DNA of 64,000 nucleotides from Deltaproteobacteria bacterium (GTDB taxonomy: Bacteria; Myxococcota_A; Polyangia; Polyangiales; Ga0077539). The stretch's first letter is position 1; each line of letters begins with the position of its first letter. The stretch is taken from assembly GCA_016218725.1 (NCBI GenBank), contig JACRDB010000077.1, positions 20,779 through 84,778 on the forward strand. Direction: 5' to 3'. Below, one piece after another: positions 16,364 through 25,486 of the stretch. The notes under the pieces are model-generated. The model worked only from the letters and a program-made list of their open reading frames with translations, made no database searches and was not told the DNA's origin. A program made the position numbers and the translations under genes.

Positions 16364-16406
16364 CCCACGCAGGATGGCCCACCTTCCCCCCGGAGGCAAC
16401 GCGGCC

Positions 16407-17405
16407 CTACCTCGGCAGACACGCCGCCACGAAGGGGTCCAAGGGCGTACACAGGTACCCCGCGCGGCACTCCGTGGGGGAGAAGCACTCCAGCACGCAC
16501 CACGCCCCACCCGGACCGAGCCTCACGCACACGCCCTCCAGGCCGCAGTCCCGGTCGCTCCGGCAGGGGTACAGGCAGTACCCCCCGGGCCAGCCGTCCT
16601 CCGGCGGGGCGCAGGCCCCCCCGGCCCCGCAGGCCGCGTCGCCCGCACACGGCGCCCCGGGCCTCATGCTCCCCCCCGGAGGAGGCCCCGGGGTGCCCGC
16701 GCAGCCGCCCGCCACGCACATTTCCCCGGCCATGCAGGGGTTCCCGCAGCGCCCGCAGTGACGTAGGTCCGTGGAGGTGTCTACACACTCCGCCCCACAT
16801 GAGATCCTTGGGGCAGGGCAGGAGCCCGCCCCGGGGGTGCACACGCCTCGGTCGCAGGACTCGCCCGCGGCGCAGCGCAGGCCGCAGATGCCGCAGTGGC
16901 TGGGGTCGGTGTTCAGGTCCACGCAGTCCGGGGCGCAGAGGGTCCTTGGGGACACGCACCCGCTGGCGTCCGGGAGGGCGCTGTCGGGCGCCGGGCCCGC
17001 GCCGGAGTCCGTGTCTCCCGCGCCCGCGTCTGCGGTCCCGCCCACGCAGCGGCTGGCCTCGCAGCGCTCGCCGGCGGAGCATCGGTTGCCGCAGAGGCCG
17101 CAGTGGTTCTCGTCGGCGGTGACGTCGGTGCATGCCACGCCGCACATCCTCCGGGGCGACGCGCAGCCGCCCGGGCTGGTGTCCGGCGTGGGGCCGTCGG
17201 GGGGCGTCGGCGCGTCGGGCGTGCGGGGCACGTCGAGCCCCGGGGGGAGGATGGTGACGTCGTCCCCGCCGCCGGTGTCCGTGTCCCTCCCGGCGTCATT
17301 CTCGCGGTCCATGGGGTCCCCACGGTCTCCGCTGGAGGCGCAGCCCAGGACCGCACCCAGCGCCACCGACGCGACCAGGCCCCTGTACCGACGAGACACT
17401 GCCAC
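16407..17405 (-). CDS. Cys-rich repeat lipoprotein
   Basis: A 332-residue lipoprotein (lipobox SVALGAVLGCASS). After an Asp/Thr/Pro-rich linker come three copies of a module of about 45 residues: CGVACTDVTADENHCGLCGNRCSAGERCEASRC, CAPDCVDLNTDPSHCGICGLRCAAGESC and CGAECVDTSTDLRHCGRCGNPCMAGEMC. These are separated by Gly/Ala/Asp linkers and followed by two shorter Cys-rich modules. Such repeats are abundant in myxobacterial surface proteins and are often misnamed tryptophan synthase alpha chain in databases. The Cys residues are probably disulfide-bonded outside the cell. The GTG at 17405 has GGGAGG 5 bases upstream. The ligand or role is unknown. Confidence 0.82.
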   Translation of the reverse strand: MAVSRRYRGLVASVALGAVLGCASSGDRGDPMDRENDAGRDTDTGGGDDVTILPPGLDVPRTPDAPTPPDGPTPDTSPGGCASPRRMCGVACTDVTADENHCGLCGNRCSAGERCEASRCVGGTADAGAGDTDSGAGPAPDSALPDASGCVSPRTLCAPDCVDLNTDPSHCGICGLRCAAGESCDRGVCTPGAGSCPAPRISCGAECVDTSTDLRHCGRCGNPCMAGEMCVAGGCAGTPGPPPGGSMRPGAPCAGDAACGAGGACAPPEDGWPGGYCLYPCRSDRDCGLEGVCVRLGPGGAWCVLECFSPTECRAGYLCTPLDPFVAACLPR

Positions 17406-17435
17406 CGCTGCCTCCCTCCGGGCGTAAACTTGAAC

Positions 17436-17753
17436 TTACGTCAACCCCGGGATCTTGATCCCTCCGGTGGCCTTGTTGATCTCCTTCTCCATGGCGTCAC
17501 TGGCGGCCTTGAGGGCGGCGTTGCAGGTGGCCGCGATGGCGTCCAGGGCCAGCTCCCGATCGCTCGCCAGGAACTCCGGGTCCACCTCGATGCGCACCAG
17601 CTCACGGCCATAGTTGGCCGTGACCTTGACCTTCTCGTTGGCCCCGGACACCTCCAGGGTGCGGTCGTGGGCCTCCTTGCGGGTGTCATCGATCTTGCGC
17701 TGCAGGCGCGCGGCCTGGCGCATCACCTCGTTCATTCCACCGCGGAGTTGCAT
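17436..17753 (-). CDS. ybaB: YbaB/EbfC nucleoid-associated protein
   Basis: A 105-residue protein with the family layout: a helical N-terminus MNEVMRQAARLQRKIDDTRKEAHDRTLEVSG, then the strand-rich middle VKVTANYGRELVRIEVDPEFL and a long C-terminal helix ending in GGIKIPGLT. YbaB proteins form dimers and bind DNA; they usually sit beside dnaX and recR, which are not seen here. ATG 17753 is preferred; an internal ATG at 17735 is possible. The longer upstream frame lacks support. Confidence 0.9.
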   Translation of the reverse strand: MQLRGGMNEVMRQAARLQRKIDDTRKEAHDRTLEVSGANEKVKVTANYGRELVRIEVDPEFLASDRELALDAIAATCNAALKAASDAMEKEINKATGGIKIPGLT

Positions 17754-17766
17754 GGTGCGCTGGACG

Positions 17767-18420
17767 TTACCGCACCGCGCGACCGATCGCCACATGCGTT
17801 GGGATCACGCAGTCGGGACAGCCCTGGCCGAACCAGCCGTAGCCGGTGCCTCGGCCCAGGGCGTCGGTGGTCACCAGGATGGTCCCGCGTCCGAGGCCCG
17901 TGCGCCCTCGGCGGGTGTCGTCCTGGTGGGCCAGCGAGGTCGCGTCGGCGATGCGCACCAGGTACCCCCCCACCACCGGCCGGGGGACGCCCACCACGAA
18001 GGCCACGTGCCCGGTGTTACGCGAGCGGAACCACCGGGGCCGCGGCCAGGCCAGCACGTCCCCGGGCCGCGCGTCCGCGATGCGAGGCACCTGGAGCCAC
18101 CCCCTCCGGGGCGAGGCCACCGGCGCGGCGGCGATGGCCCGGTAGAAGTCCACCGCCAGAGGCCGCGGGCGCCCGAGGCTCGCGAAGGCCTGCGGGGTCG
18201 CCCGGCGGAGGAACCACCCCACCATGGCCGAGCAGTCCCACTCGTAGAGCCCCTGCGGCTCGTTGATCCGGGTGCTGTGGGCGTAGCGCCCGGAGACGTA
18301 CCGGGCCTCGACGTTCTCCAGCGCCGTGAGCACCCTCACGGGGCCCGTGGGCACCCGCTGGGCTTGCGCCACCGAGGCCAGGAGGAGCACCCCGAGGGAC
18401 AGGGACCACACGCGCACCAC
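17767..18420 (-). CDS. Secreted NlpC/P60-like amidase-fold protein
   Basis: A protein of about 217 residues with a signal peptide (SLSLGVLLLASVAQAQ). The mature part begins with VRVLTALENVEARYVSGRYAHSTRINE and carries a likely nucleophile Cys in YEWDCSAMVGWFLRR and a His in NTGHVAFVVGVPRP, followed by DATSLAHQDD. This order of Cys, PGDVLAW and GHVAFV matches NlpC/P60 cell-wall endopeptidases or related amidases. The start is one of several GTG codons (18420, 18417, 18411). It is 70 bases from a divergent FGE-like gene. The substrate is unknown. Confidence 0.72.
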   Translation of the reverse strand: MVRVWSLSLGVLLLASVAQAQRVPTGPVRVLTALENVEARYVSGRYAHSTRINEPQGLYEWDCSAMVGWFLRRATPQAFASLGRPRPLAVDFYRAIAAAPVASPRRGWLQVPRIADARPGDVLAWPRPRWFRSRNTGHVAFVVGVPRPVVGGYLVRIADATSLAHQDDTRRGRTGLGRGTILVTTDALGRGTGYGWFGQGCPDCVIPTHVAIGRAVR

Positions 18421-18490
18421 CCGTATTCGACGTCCGTGACAGCCGAAAGGTTCCCCCGGTACACTCCACGCCCTCCGGAGGAAGCGCACC

Positions 18491-19891
18491 TTGGCACACA
18501 TGCTGGCGATCATCAGCAAGGCCATCTTCGAGAAGATGGTCTCGGGCACGCCGAAGCCCGGGCTCGTGGTGGACACGGACCGGTACAACAGCAACACCCC
18601 ACGGCTGTCCAACCTGGCGGGCGGGGATCTGTTCCTGGTGACCGTCCGCCCGCCGGACGAGGCCCTTTGGCTGGTGGCCATTCTCCAGGGCCCGAAGTCC
18701 AGCGGAAGCGCCTGGGTGGCCACGAAGAACGTCATCCCCATCACCGACGTGAGCGCCCTCAAGGGCAAGCTGAAGTTCGACACCGGGGCGGGCATCCAGG
18801 CCAAGCCCGGCGCGCTCGGGATGAGCCTCCAGACGCCGCGGATCCTCACCGACGGGGACGTCGCCCTCCTGCGGGGGGCCGCCGGAGCGGGCGCCGCCAG
18901 CGCCCCGGTGGTCGCGCCTGCGCCCGTGCCCCCGCCCGCGCCCGAAAAGAGCGCCCCCTCGCGCCCCAGGGGGCCGCCCCGGCCGAGGGCCCCGAGGACC
19001 TTCGCCGAGGCCCTGTCCCTCGCGCACTGGACGCGCGCGTCGCCGTCGCGGCAGGCTGCCCTGGTGCGCGCGCTGGTGCTGCGCGCCCGCGGAGCGCTCA
19101 AGCCCCTGCGGAGCTTCGCCTTCGGGGGCGTGAGCGTGCCGGCCTTCGTACATGTGCCCTCGGGGCTGGTGCTTCACCTCGTGCCGGGCGGGCGCACGGC
19201 GCTCGGCGTCACGGACGGCGAGCGGGACGCGCTCACCGAGGCCCTCCGGGCCCGGGGTTCCGGGGGCTCCGCGGCGGCCCTCCTGGCGGGCGCCTACGCC
19301 ACCCCCACCCGCGAGGCGGACGTGCCGGCGTTCCTCCTGGCCACCCGGTGCCTCCTCGCCGAGGAGCTCTCGCGGCTGGTCCTGGGCGGGGACGGGCCTC
19401 CGGCGCCAGACGCGAAGAGCCTCGCGCGCGCGGGCGCGAGCGCGTACACCGCGCGCCTGGGCGAGGCAGAGCCCGGGAAGGTCCCCGTGGAGCGCGTCCC
19501 GGTGCTGGAGGCCGCCCTGCGGGCCTGGGGGCTGCGCCTGCCCTCGGAGGCCGAGTGGGAGCACGCCGCCCGCGGTGGCCAGCGGGCGCCCTTCCCCTGG
19601 GGAACGGCGCTGCCCGCGAGCGAGCGCTCGGCGGCCAACCGCTTTGGCATGGCCAGCCTCGGGGCCCACCCGGAGGTCTGCGCGGATACATTTCACTACT
19701 CGCACGCCGGGGGCCCAAGGACCGCCCAGCCCCGCGCCGGGGGCACCGGCCTGGTGGTCCGCGGCGGCGTGAGCGCCCCTCCCTGGAAGGACGACACGGC
19801 CTGGAGGCCGCTCTTGTGTGGCGCCCGACGGTCAAGCGTGGACCACCCGCACGGGGTGGCCCTCCGGCCGGTGTGGGAAATTGTAGGGTGA
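18491..19891 (+). CDS. FGE-sulfatase-like domain protein
   Basis: A 466-residue protein without a signal peptide. Residues 1-130 form a domain with LSNLAGGDLFLVTVRPPDEALWLVAILQGP, followed by an Ala/Pro linker. The C-terminal part contains the formylglycine-generating-enzyme-like core: LRLPSEAEWEHAARGGQRAPFPWG, then NRFGMASLGAHPEVCADTFH, VVRGGVSAPPW and VALRPVW. The FGE/EgtB fold includes oxidases and non-enzymatic ligand-binding members; a catalytic Cys pair is not evident, so a binding role is possible. GGAGGA at 18476-18482 is 8 bases from TTG 18491 but 17 from ATG 18500, favouring the TTG start. Confidence 0.72.
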   Translation: MAHMLAIISKAIFEKMVSGTPKPGLVVDTDRYNSNTPRLSNLAGGDLFLVTVRPPDEALWLVAILQGPKSSGSAWVATKNVIPITDVSALKGKLKFDTGAGIQAKPGALGMSLQTPRILTDGDVALLRGAAGAGAASAPVVAPAPVPPPAPEKSAPSRPRGPPRPRAPRTFAEALSLAHWTRASPSRQAALVRALVLRARGALKPLRSFAFGGVSVPAFVHVPSGLVLHLVPGGRTALGVTDGERDALTEALRARGSGGSAAALLAGAYATPTREADVPAFLLATRCLLAEELSRLVLGGDGPPAPDAKSLARAGASAYTARLGEAEPGKVPVERVPVLEAALRAWGLRLPSEAEWEHAARGGQRAPFPWGTALPASERSAANRFGMASLGAHPEVCADTFHYSHAGGPRTAQPRAGGTGLVVRGGVSAPPWKDDTAWRPLLCGARRSSVDHPHGVALRPVWEIVG

Positions 19892-19907
19892 AGTAGGGGT
19901 CTGTGCG

Positions 19908-21341
19908 CTACGCCAGGATGGCGCGGATGGGCTCGACCCGGAGGATGTACGGGTCGAGGCCTGCGGAGGACAGGAGCGTAGCGCCGACGTGCTCGGGCTT
20001 GATGTTCTCGCCGGAGTCCGAGGCGCGGTTGGCGCGGAAGTCCCAGCGGGCGGGGGCCATCCCGACGTTGCTGGAGGCGCCGAAGACGGTGTTCCCACGG
20101 ATGCCCGCGCCGGCCAGGATGCACGAGCCGGTGAGGTGGTGGTCCCGGCCGCCGTAGTTGTTGAACAGGGCCGTGCGGGAGAACTCCGAGAACCCGAGGA
20201 GGGTGGTGTGGTCGAGGAAGCTGCCCCCCTGGGGGTGCGGCGAGTCGGCCAGGTCCTTGAGGAGGAGGGTGAAGGCCCGGATGCCCGGGTAGAGCTGCGC
20301 GGCGTGGCCGGGGTTGCCGGTGAAGTGCGTGTCCGTGCCGTTGCCGATCATCACGCTCACGACCTGCGAGACCCCGAGCTTGATGGCCTGGGCAGCGAGG
20401 GCGGCGCGCGCCCCGGGGCTGCCGGCGTCGCCGCGCAGGAAGCCGTAGTGGGCGCGGATGCGCCGGGCCTCGGTGTCGCGGCCCATGGCGTCGGTGTCCG
20501 GGTCGCTCACGAAGCGGAAGCGCCCGGCGAGGTTCTCGCGCACGATGGAGTCGCCCTGGGAGCGCGCCCCGCGCATGGCCGTGAGGAGCCCCCGGCGGTC
20601 GTAGGCCTCCACGGAGCAGGGCCCGACGGCCTGGCCGTAGTCCGCCAGGGCGCGCTCGACCCCGTCGCGCTCCAGGTGCTCCGAGGGCTGGAGCACGAGC
20701 AGCAGGTCGTTGATGTTGTCCACGCGCAGCGACGAGGCGGTGCCGGGGTGCCGGTCGTTGTAGCCCTCGACGCGGAGCGAGAGGTTGGCGATGGGCCTCC
20801 GGGGGGCCATCTGCGCGACGATCTCCGTGGAGTAGTTGGACCCCCGGGCGTTGTTCCCGACGGGGAAGCGCCCCGTGAGGAAGTACCGGTAGCCCACCTC
20901 GTGCCCCAGGGTGGACATGTTGATCCCGCGCACGATGGCGATGCGGCTGGCGAAGTCCGTGATCTTCACGGCGTCCGCGACGCGGGCGGCGGCGGGGCCG
21001 AAGACCAGGGGGCTCTCCCCCTCGGGGCGCAGGAGCTGCCCGCCGAAGCCGTTGACCCCGTCCAGGTCGTTGTAGCGGGTCTCGAAGAGGTTCTGGGCGC
21101 GGTCGCTGTCGGGGAAGCGCTCCGGGTCCCTGGGGTCCAGGAACAGGAGCTGGTCCCAGCCGCCCGGGAAGTAGCAGAAGATGAAGGCCCGGCCCGAGGG
21201 CACGGGCAGCTCCGCGCGGGCCAGTTTCTCGAAGCCGAACATGCCCACCGCGGCGCTCCCGATGGCCGCCGAGGTGCCCGCCAGCACGCGCCGGCGGGAC
21301 AGGCTGAACCCAGGGACGTTCTCTCGCGTGTGCTTTGTCAT
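19908..21341 (-). CDS. DUF1501 family Tat-exported protein
   Basis: A 477-residue protein with a twin-arginine signal (SLSRRRVLAGTSAAIGSAAVG) and the DUF1501 (sulfatase-like alkaline phosphatase superfamily) body: FIFCYFPGGWDQLLFLDPRD, IAIVRGINMSTLGHEVGYRYFLTGR, VSVMIGNGTDTHFTGNPGHA, TTLLGFSEFSRTALFNNYGGRDHHLTGSCILAGAGI. The family is usually encoded beside DUF1800 or DUF1588-type proteins; here it closes a minus-strand operon with two such genes. It is periplasmic or surface exposed; the reaction is unknown. Confidence 0.88.
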   Translation of the reverse strand: MTKHTRENVPGFSLSRRRVLAGTSAAIGSAAVGMFGFEKLARAELPVPSGRAFIFCYFPGGWDQLLFLDPRDPERFPDSDRAQNLFETRYNDLDGVNGFGGQLLRPEGESPLVFGPAAARVADAVKITDFASRIAIVRGINMSTLGHEVGYRYFLTGRFPVGNNARGSNYSTEIVAQMAPRRPIANLSLRVEGYNDRHPGTASSLRVDNINDLLLVLQPSEHLERDGVERALADYGQAVGPCSVEAYDRRGLLTAMRGARSQGDSIVRENLAGRFRFVSDPDTDAMGRDTEARRIRAHYGFLRGDAGSPGARAALAAQAIKLGVSQVVSVMIGNGTDTHFTGNPGHAAQLYPGIRAFTLLLKDLADSPHPQGGSFLDHTTLLGFSEFSRTALFNNYGGRDHHLTGSCILAGAGIRGNTVFGASSNVGMAPARWDFRANRASDSGENIKPEHVGATLLSSAGLDPYILRVEPIRAILA

Positions 21342-21355
21342 GAACGCTCTCCCGG

Positions 21356-22147
21356 TCAGTAGGTCAGGAACTGGTTGTCGGTCACCAGGGCGATGCAGAC
21401 CGCCCTCCACCCGTCCGCGGGGGTGCCTGCGGCGCGCATGCCCTCGGCGGGCGCCGTGGACGCCTGCGTGAAGAGCCTGAGGAGCGGCCCGAGCTCGCCG
21501 TCCGTCGGGCGCAGCGAGCGCGCCCAGAAGCGCAGCGTGAGGTACGCGAGGTTGGCCCTCACGGCGGCCTCGTTGGCGGCCGCGGTGTCCCGCTCCGTGG
21601 CGTGCCGCAGGAGGATGCGCGACGCCTGCGGGCGCGCCAGGTCCGCGACGACCCCGTCCCGGCACGCCTTGCGGGCGGCGTCCCCAACGAGCTTGGAGAA
21701 CGTGGGCGACGGGTCCAGGGCCTCCGCGGTGGAGTTCTGGTAGTCCGGCTGGCCCAGGGTGGCCGCCAGGGCGTGGAGCATGTCCGCGTTCTCGTCGCGG
21801 TAGCTCCCGCCGGGCACCTCCGCCGAGGCGATGGTGCGCGTGTCCGTCCAGGACACCCCGAGGGCGTTCAAGAGCGCCTCGTGGAGCTGGCGCACGTCGA
21901 GCCTCCGGGGCGCGCGGCCGACGTGCCCGTCGTTCATCTCGGGGTTCCCGAGGGGCAGGCCCGTAGGGCGAGCGCCCCCGACGGTGCCCGGGTCCACGCC
22001 CCGGGCCGCGCCCGGGGTGATGTTGTCCCGCGGCGGCGGCGCCGGCGGGGGCGGCACCGGCGGCGCGGGAGGCGTTGGCGGGGCCGTGGACCCGCCGGGG
22101 CCGCAGGAGAGAACTGCGCAGGAGAGGAGCGCGAGGTGCGTTCTCAT
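21356..22147 (-). CDS. Secreted lipoprotein companion of the DUF1501/DUF1588 genes
   Basis: A 263-residue lipoprotein (lipobox LLSCAVLSCGPG) with a Pro-rich linker (TPPAPPVPPPPAPPP) and a helical domain: RRLDVRQLHEALLNALGVSWTD, MLHALAATLGQPDYQNSTAEALDPSPTFSKLVGDAARKAC, ANLAYLTLRFWARSL, ending in GWRAVCIALVTDNQFLTY. The ending resembles the terminal helix of DUF1585/DUF1800-type proteins (ALVxxPEFLxY). Its ATG overlaps the upstream stop by one base (TGATG), so it is translationally coupled. The function is unknown. Confidence 0.72.
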   Translation of the reverse strand: MRTHLALLSCAVLSCGPGGSTAPPTPPAPPVPPPPAPPPRDNITPGAARGVDPGTVGGARPTGLPLGNPEMNDGHVGRAPRRLDVRQLHEALLNALGVSWTDTRTIASAEVPGGSYRDENADMLHALAATLGQPDYQNSTAEALDPSPTFSKLVGDAARKACRDGVVADLARPQASRILLRHATERDTAAANEAAVRANLAYLTLRFWARSLRPTDGELGPLLRLFTQASTAPAEGMRAAGTPADGWRAVCIALVTDNQFLTY

Positions 22148-24258
22148 CAATCGATCCTCCGGTAGGCCGGGGCGTTCACGATGGCCCGGACGAGGGCCCG
22201 GTAGTTGTGTCGGCTGGCGTCGAACTGCCGCGTGAGCTCCGGGAGGACGTCCCGGGTCTCCTCCTCGGAGAGGCCTCGGCCGACCAGGCGCCGCCACGCG
22301 GTGCGCACCGCGCAGGACTGCAGCTCCCCCGTGGAGAGCGCGTTGGCCACGAGCCCCGCGGGGCCCTGGTCGATCCTCGGGAGCTCCTCGGAGGTGCGGT
22401 ACAGGTACCCGAAGAGCGTGCCCGCGTAGCGCGAGTCCTCGGCGTTGAGCGGGTTTGTGACGTAGAAGCTCCGGCACCGGGGCGTGCAGAACTGCCCGGT
22501 GATGGCGCAGGTGGCGCAGTTGGGGTCCGTGGCCGGGAAGGTCGCCGGGTCCAGGTACTGCGCCGAGCGCTCCGCCCAGCGGCCCCAGTACGCCCCGAGG
22601 GGCTCGATGGCCGCGTGGCAGTGCTGGCACCCGCAGCGGGCGGCGAGGTTGGGCTCGCGGTTGCACACGTCGTCCGGCGCGGGCAGGCCCCCCGCCGGGG
22701 GCTCGAAGGGCCTGCACAGGAGCATCGTGCGGAACTGGTTGATGCGCGACCGCCAGGTGGGGAAGCGCCCGAGGTACGCCGCCGTGGTGAGCACGCCCGC
22801 GTGCTCGGTCCCGCGGACGTACTCGTGCCAGGTCTCGTCGGTGTAGGGCAGCTCCGGGAGCTGGCTCATCGCCGCCGGTGGCGACACGTCCAGCCCGAAG
22901 ACCTTGCCCGCCTGGCGGCGGTACATGAACGCCATCGGGCCCGTGATGAACGACCGGCGCGTGGTGTACGCGTTGAAGTAGTCCTCGTCGCGCGCGATCA
23001 CGCTCCGCACGATGCGCAGGGGCTCTTCGTTCAATCCCTCGCGCACGCGGCGCTCGGCCCGGGACGGCAGCGCGGCCTGGTAGCCCTGCGAGGGCATGCA
23101 GTACTCGCCCCCCGGCCCGCACCCGCAGGACGGGTCCATGCGGGCCCTGGGCGCGCATGCCAGGCCCGTGTACACCGAGTTGGTACGCTCCTGGGACTCG
23201 TAGGCGCACACCTTGAGGAGGTGGTCCCCGCCCCAGTAGGTGCGCGTAAGCCTGTAGCCCTCGCGGCGCACCCGGACCCGGTCGTCCAGGCCGCGGTAGG
23301 TGCGGTTGTCGCAAGGGTTCACGACCTCCGTGAAGCCCTCGGCGCAGGCGGCCAGCGGGTGGTCGCCGGTGACCAGGCGCCCGCCCTCCATCCGCTGCTT
23401 GGGTTGGTAGTCCGCCTGGAGGAGCGCGCCGCCCACGCCGGTGCCGGCGTTGCGCCGGCAGTAGTTCGGGCAGTGGGCCCAGTCGTCGTAGGGCAGCGGG
23501 ACCTCGTCCTCGTCGTAGTAGTAGCGGGTCCTGCCGCTGCGGGGCGAGAGGTAGTAGGGCCGCCCGGAGGCCTCGTGGAGCCACCGGCGGTCGTCCGAGG
23601 GCACCCGCGGGGGCGGGTACTCCAGGGCCTCGTCGCAGCCGCCGCCGGCGCCTCGCAGGGGGATGTCCCCGAGGCCCTGGTAGGCCACCATCATCGCCCC
23701 GAGGGCGTGGCTCTTGGCCACGCAGGCCGGGTCCCCGGGGTTGTAGCGCCCGTTGCGAGGCACGCAGCACGCGGGGTGGTTGGGGTTCGTGGCCGTGCAG
23801 CACACGCGCGCGGTGAGCCTCCCGGTGCCCGTGGTGGGGCACGTCGCCTGCGGGGTCTCCGTGTCCAGGAGGTCCAGGGCCAGCTCGGGGTTGGGCCCGC
23901 CGGAGGTGAGCCTCACGGGCGTCGCCTGGAGCGTGAAGCCGTTGAGGTTCGGCCAGAGCTGGTCGGCGTGCCAGCGCTCGGTCTGGTCGAGGAACGCGTC
24001 GCTCCGGAGCATCGCGTCGATGAGCTCCTGCGGGACCCTGCCGGCCCGTTGGACGGCCTCCAGCTCCTCGTAGCGCGGCGGCGCCCCGCGAAGGTCCAGC
24101 GAGAGCTGCCGCAGGAGCCGCGTGGCGTCGAGCTCCAGCGGCGGGCACGAGGTGCTCGCCTGGGCGCTCTGGACGCTCGCGTCGGGGCCCGCGCAGGTGA
24201 CGCTCGCGAGGCCCAGGAGCCCCAGGAGCAGCAGCCGTGAGGCGCGCGGGCCGCTCAT
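22147..24258 (-). CDS. DUF1588/DUF1592-like secreted cytochrome-type protein
   Basis: A 703-residue lipoprotein (lipobox LGLASVTCAGP). The first part has LELDATRLLRQLSLDLRGAPPRYEELEAV, like the N-terminal domain of planctomycete-type DUF1549/1592 proteins. Later come YFNAYTTRRSF, RFPTWRSRINQFRTMLLCRPFEPP and a haem-type CxxCH (CQHCH at 544-548) in CGCQHCHAAIEPLGAYWGRWAE, then AWRRLVGRGLSEEET and NYRALVRAIVNAPAYRR. Unusually, about 25 additional Cys residues occur between residues 120 and 330. A single c-type haem is predicted; partners are presumably the Rieske and DUF1501 proteins of the same operon. Confidence 0.8.
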   Translation of the reverse strand: MSGPRASRLLLLGLLGLASVTCAGPDASVQSAQASTSCPPLELDATRLLRQLSLDLRGAPPRYEELEAVQRAGRVPQELIDAMLRSDAFLDQTERWHADQLWPNLNGFTLQATPVRLTSGGPNPELALDLLDTETPQATCPTTGTGRLTARVCCTATNPNHPACCVPRNGRYNPGDPACVAKSHALGAMMVAYQGLGDIPLRGAGGGCDEALEYPPPRVPSDDRRWLHEASGRPYYLSPRSGRTRYYYDEDEVPLPYDDWAHCPNYCRRNAGTGVGGALLQADYQPKQRMEGGRLVTGDHPLAACAEGFTEVVNPCDNRTYRGLDDRVRVRREGYRLTRTYWGGDHLLKVCAYESQERTNSVYTGLACAPRARMDPSCGCGPGGEYCMPSQGYQAALPSRAERRVREGLNEEPLRIVRSVIARDEDYFNAYTTRRSFITGPMAFMYRRQAGKVFGLDVSPPAAMSQLPELPYTDETWHEYVRGTEHAGVLTTAAYLGRFPTWRSRINQFRTMLLCRPFEPPAGGLPAPDDVCNREPNLAARCGCQHCHAAIEPLGAYWGRWAERSAQYLDPATFPATDPNCATCAITGQFCTPRCRSFYVTNPLNAEDSRYAGTLFGYLYRTSEELPRIDQGPAGLVANALSTGELQSCAVRTAWRRLVGRGLSEEETRDVLPELTRQFDASRHNYRALVRAIVNAPAYRRID

Positions 24259-24313
24259 GATGTCCCCCACCGGGTGGTCGCTTGCATGGTCGCTGTGTCC
24301 TCCTCTCAGGCTC

Positions 24314-25315
24314 TCAGGGTACCGAAGTTCGGGCGCTGGTCGCGACGACCACCGCGGTGTCCACGCGCACGCGGTCACCGCAGACGCGCACAAGGAAATG
24401 GTCGAGGTTCTCCCGGGCCGGGCCCCGGGTCACGACGCCGTTGCCGTCGTACTCGCTGCCGTGACACGCGCAGCGGATGGCGCCCGTCATCGGGTTGGGC
24501 GGCTCCACGGTGCACGCCGAGTGCGTGCACAGCGCCGTGAAGGCGAAGAGCCCCAGGGCGTCCCGGCCCAGCACCAGCCGGGGGCCCATGAGCAACGTCC
24601 AGGAGCCCCGCGGGAACATGCTCAAGGGCCCCACGTCCCGGCCTCGGGAGCAGGGGTCCACGTCGGCCACCATGGTGTCCCGGGCGGTGTCCGTGGCCGC
24701 GCCGTCCGCCCGCGCGTCCGAGGGCCCCGCGTCCCCGCCGCCGTCGGTCATCCCCGCGTCGGTCACCGGCGGCTCCGGCACCGCCCGGGTCTCGTCGGGC
24801 ACGCGCTGCGAGGGGTCCACCAGCACCCGGCCCCGCGCCACGGTGACCGCGTAGTGTCGCAGGTTGGTCGTCGACGGGCCCCGCACCACGTGCCCCAGGC
24901 CGTCATAGATGGACCCGTGGCAGGCACACTCCGTGCGCCCGGCCTCGTCGGGAAGGCCCAGGAGGCACCCCTCGTGGGTGCACACCGCGGAGTAGGCGTA
25001 GAGCCCACCGCGGTCCCGGGCCACCAGCACCCGCGCCCCGGCGTGGTAGCGCCAGCTCCCGATGGGGTAGTCCTCCAGCGGGCCGAGGTCCGCGCCCCCC
25101 GGCGGCCTCCAGCCCTGGAGCCTCGCGCTCGGCAGCCCCCCGTCCAGATCCACGAAGGGCTCGTTGGGGTCCGGGCCGCCGTCTCCGTCGGGCCTGGGCG
25201 CGGCGCCGTCCCCGGGGCCCATCCCCCCGGGCATGGCCGAGCACGCCGCCGCGGTGGTGGCCGCTCCGCCCACCACCAGCAGCCTCCGGCGGGTGCTGCG
25301 TTCACACCCTTTCAC
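24314..25315 (-). CDS. Exported protein with two Rieske [2Fe-2S] domains
   Basis: A 333-residue protein with a Tat-like/lipoprotein signal (STRRRLLVVGGAATTAAACSA). It has two Rieske domains joined by an Asp/Ala/Thr-rich linker (GMTDGGGDAGPSDARADG). Domain 1 ligands are Cys112-x-His114 in CTHEGC and CACHGSIYD; domain 2 ligands are Cys263-x-His265 in CTHSAC and CACHGSEYD. Both clusters therefore have complete C-x-H and C-x-x-H sets and also keep the disulfide Cys positions. The first gene of a minus-strand operon whose later members include a CxxCH protein, so an extracytoplasmic electron-transfer chain is inferred. GTG 25315 is the start; a duplication within one polypeptide is likely. Confidence 0.85.
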   Translation of the reverse strand: MKGCERSTRRRLLVVGGAATTAAACSAMPGGMGPGDGAAPRPDGDGGPDPNEPFVDLDGGLPSARLQGWRPPGGADLGPLEDYPIGSWRYHAGARVLVARDRGGLYAYSAVCTHEGCLLGLPDEAGRTECACHGSIYDGLGHVVRGPSTTNLRHYAVTVARGRVLVDPSQRVPDETRAVPEPPVTDAGMTDGGGDAGPSDARADGAATDTARDTMVADVDPCSRGRDVGPLSMFPRGSWTLLMGPRLVLGRDALGLFAFTALCTHSACTVEPPNPMTGAIRCACHGSEYDGNGVVTRGPARENLDHFLVRVCGDRVRVDTAVVVATSARTSVP

Positions 25316-25486
25316 GGCCGCTCCAGGGCTCCTTCGTGACGTCCATCAAGTGCCCTGAACATACAGACCCGAGGCCCACGCTGTCCACGCCGTGCGCTGC
25401 GGAAATCGTGCGCGCCAGGCGGCCCCACCTGCGGGGTCCACGCCGCAGTTTGGTGCCCTCCTGGGGAATGGGGGTACACTGGCCGG

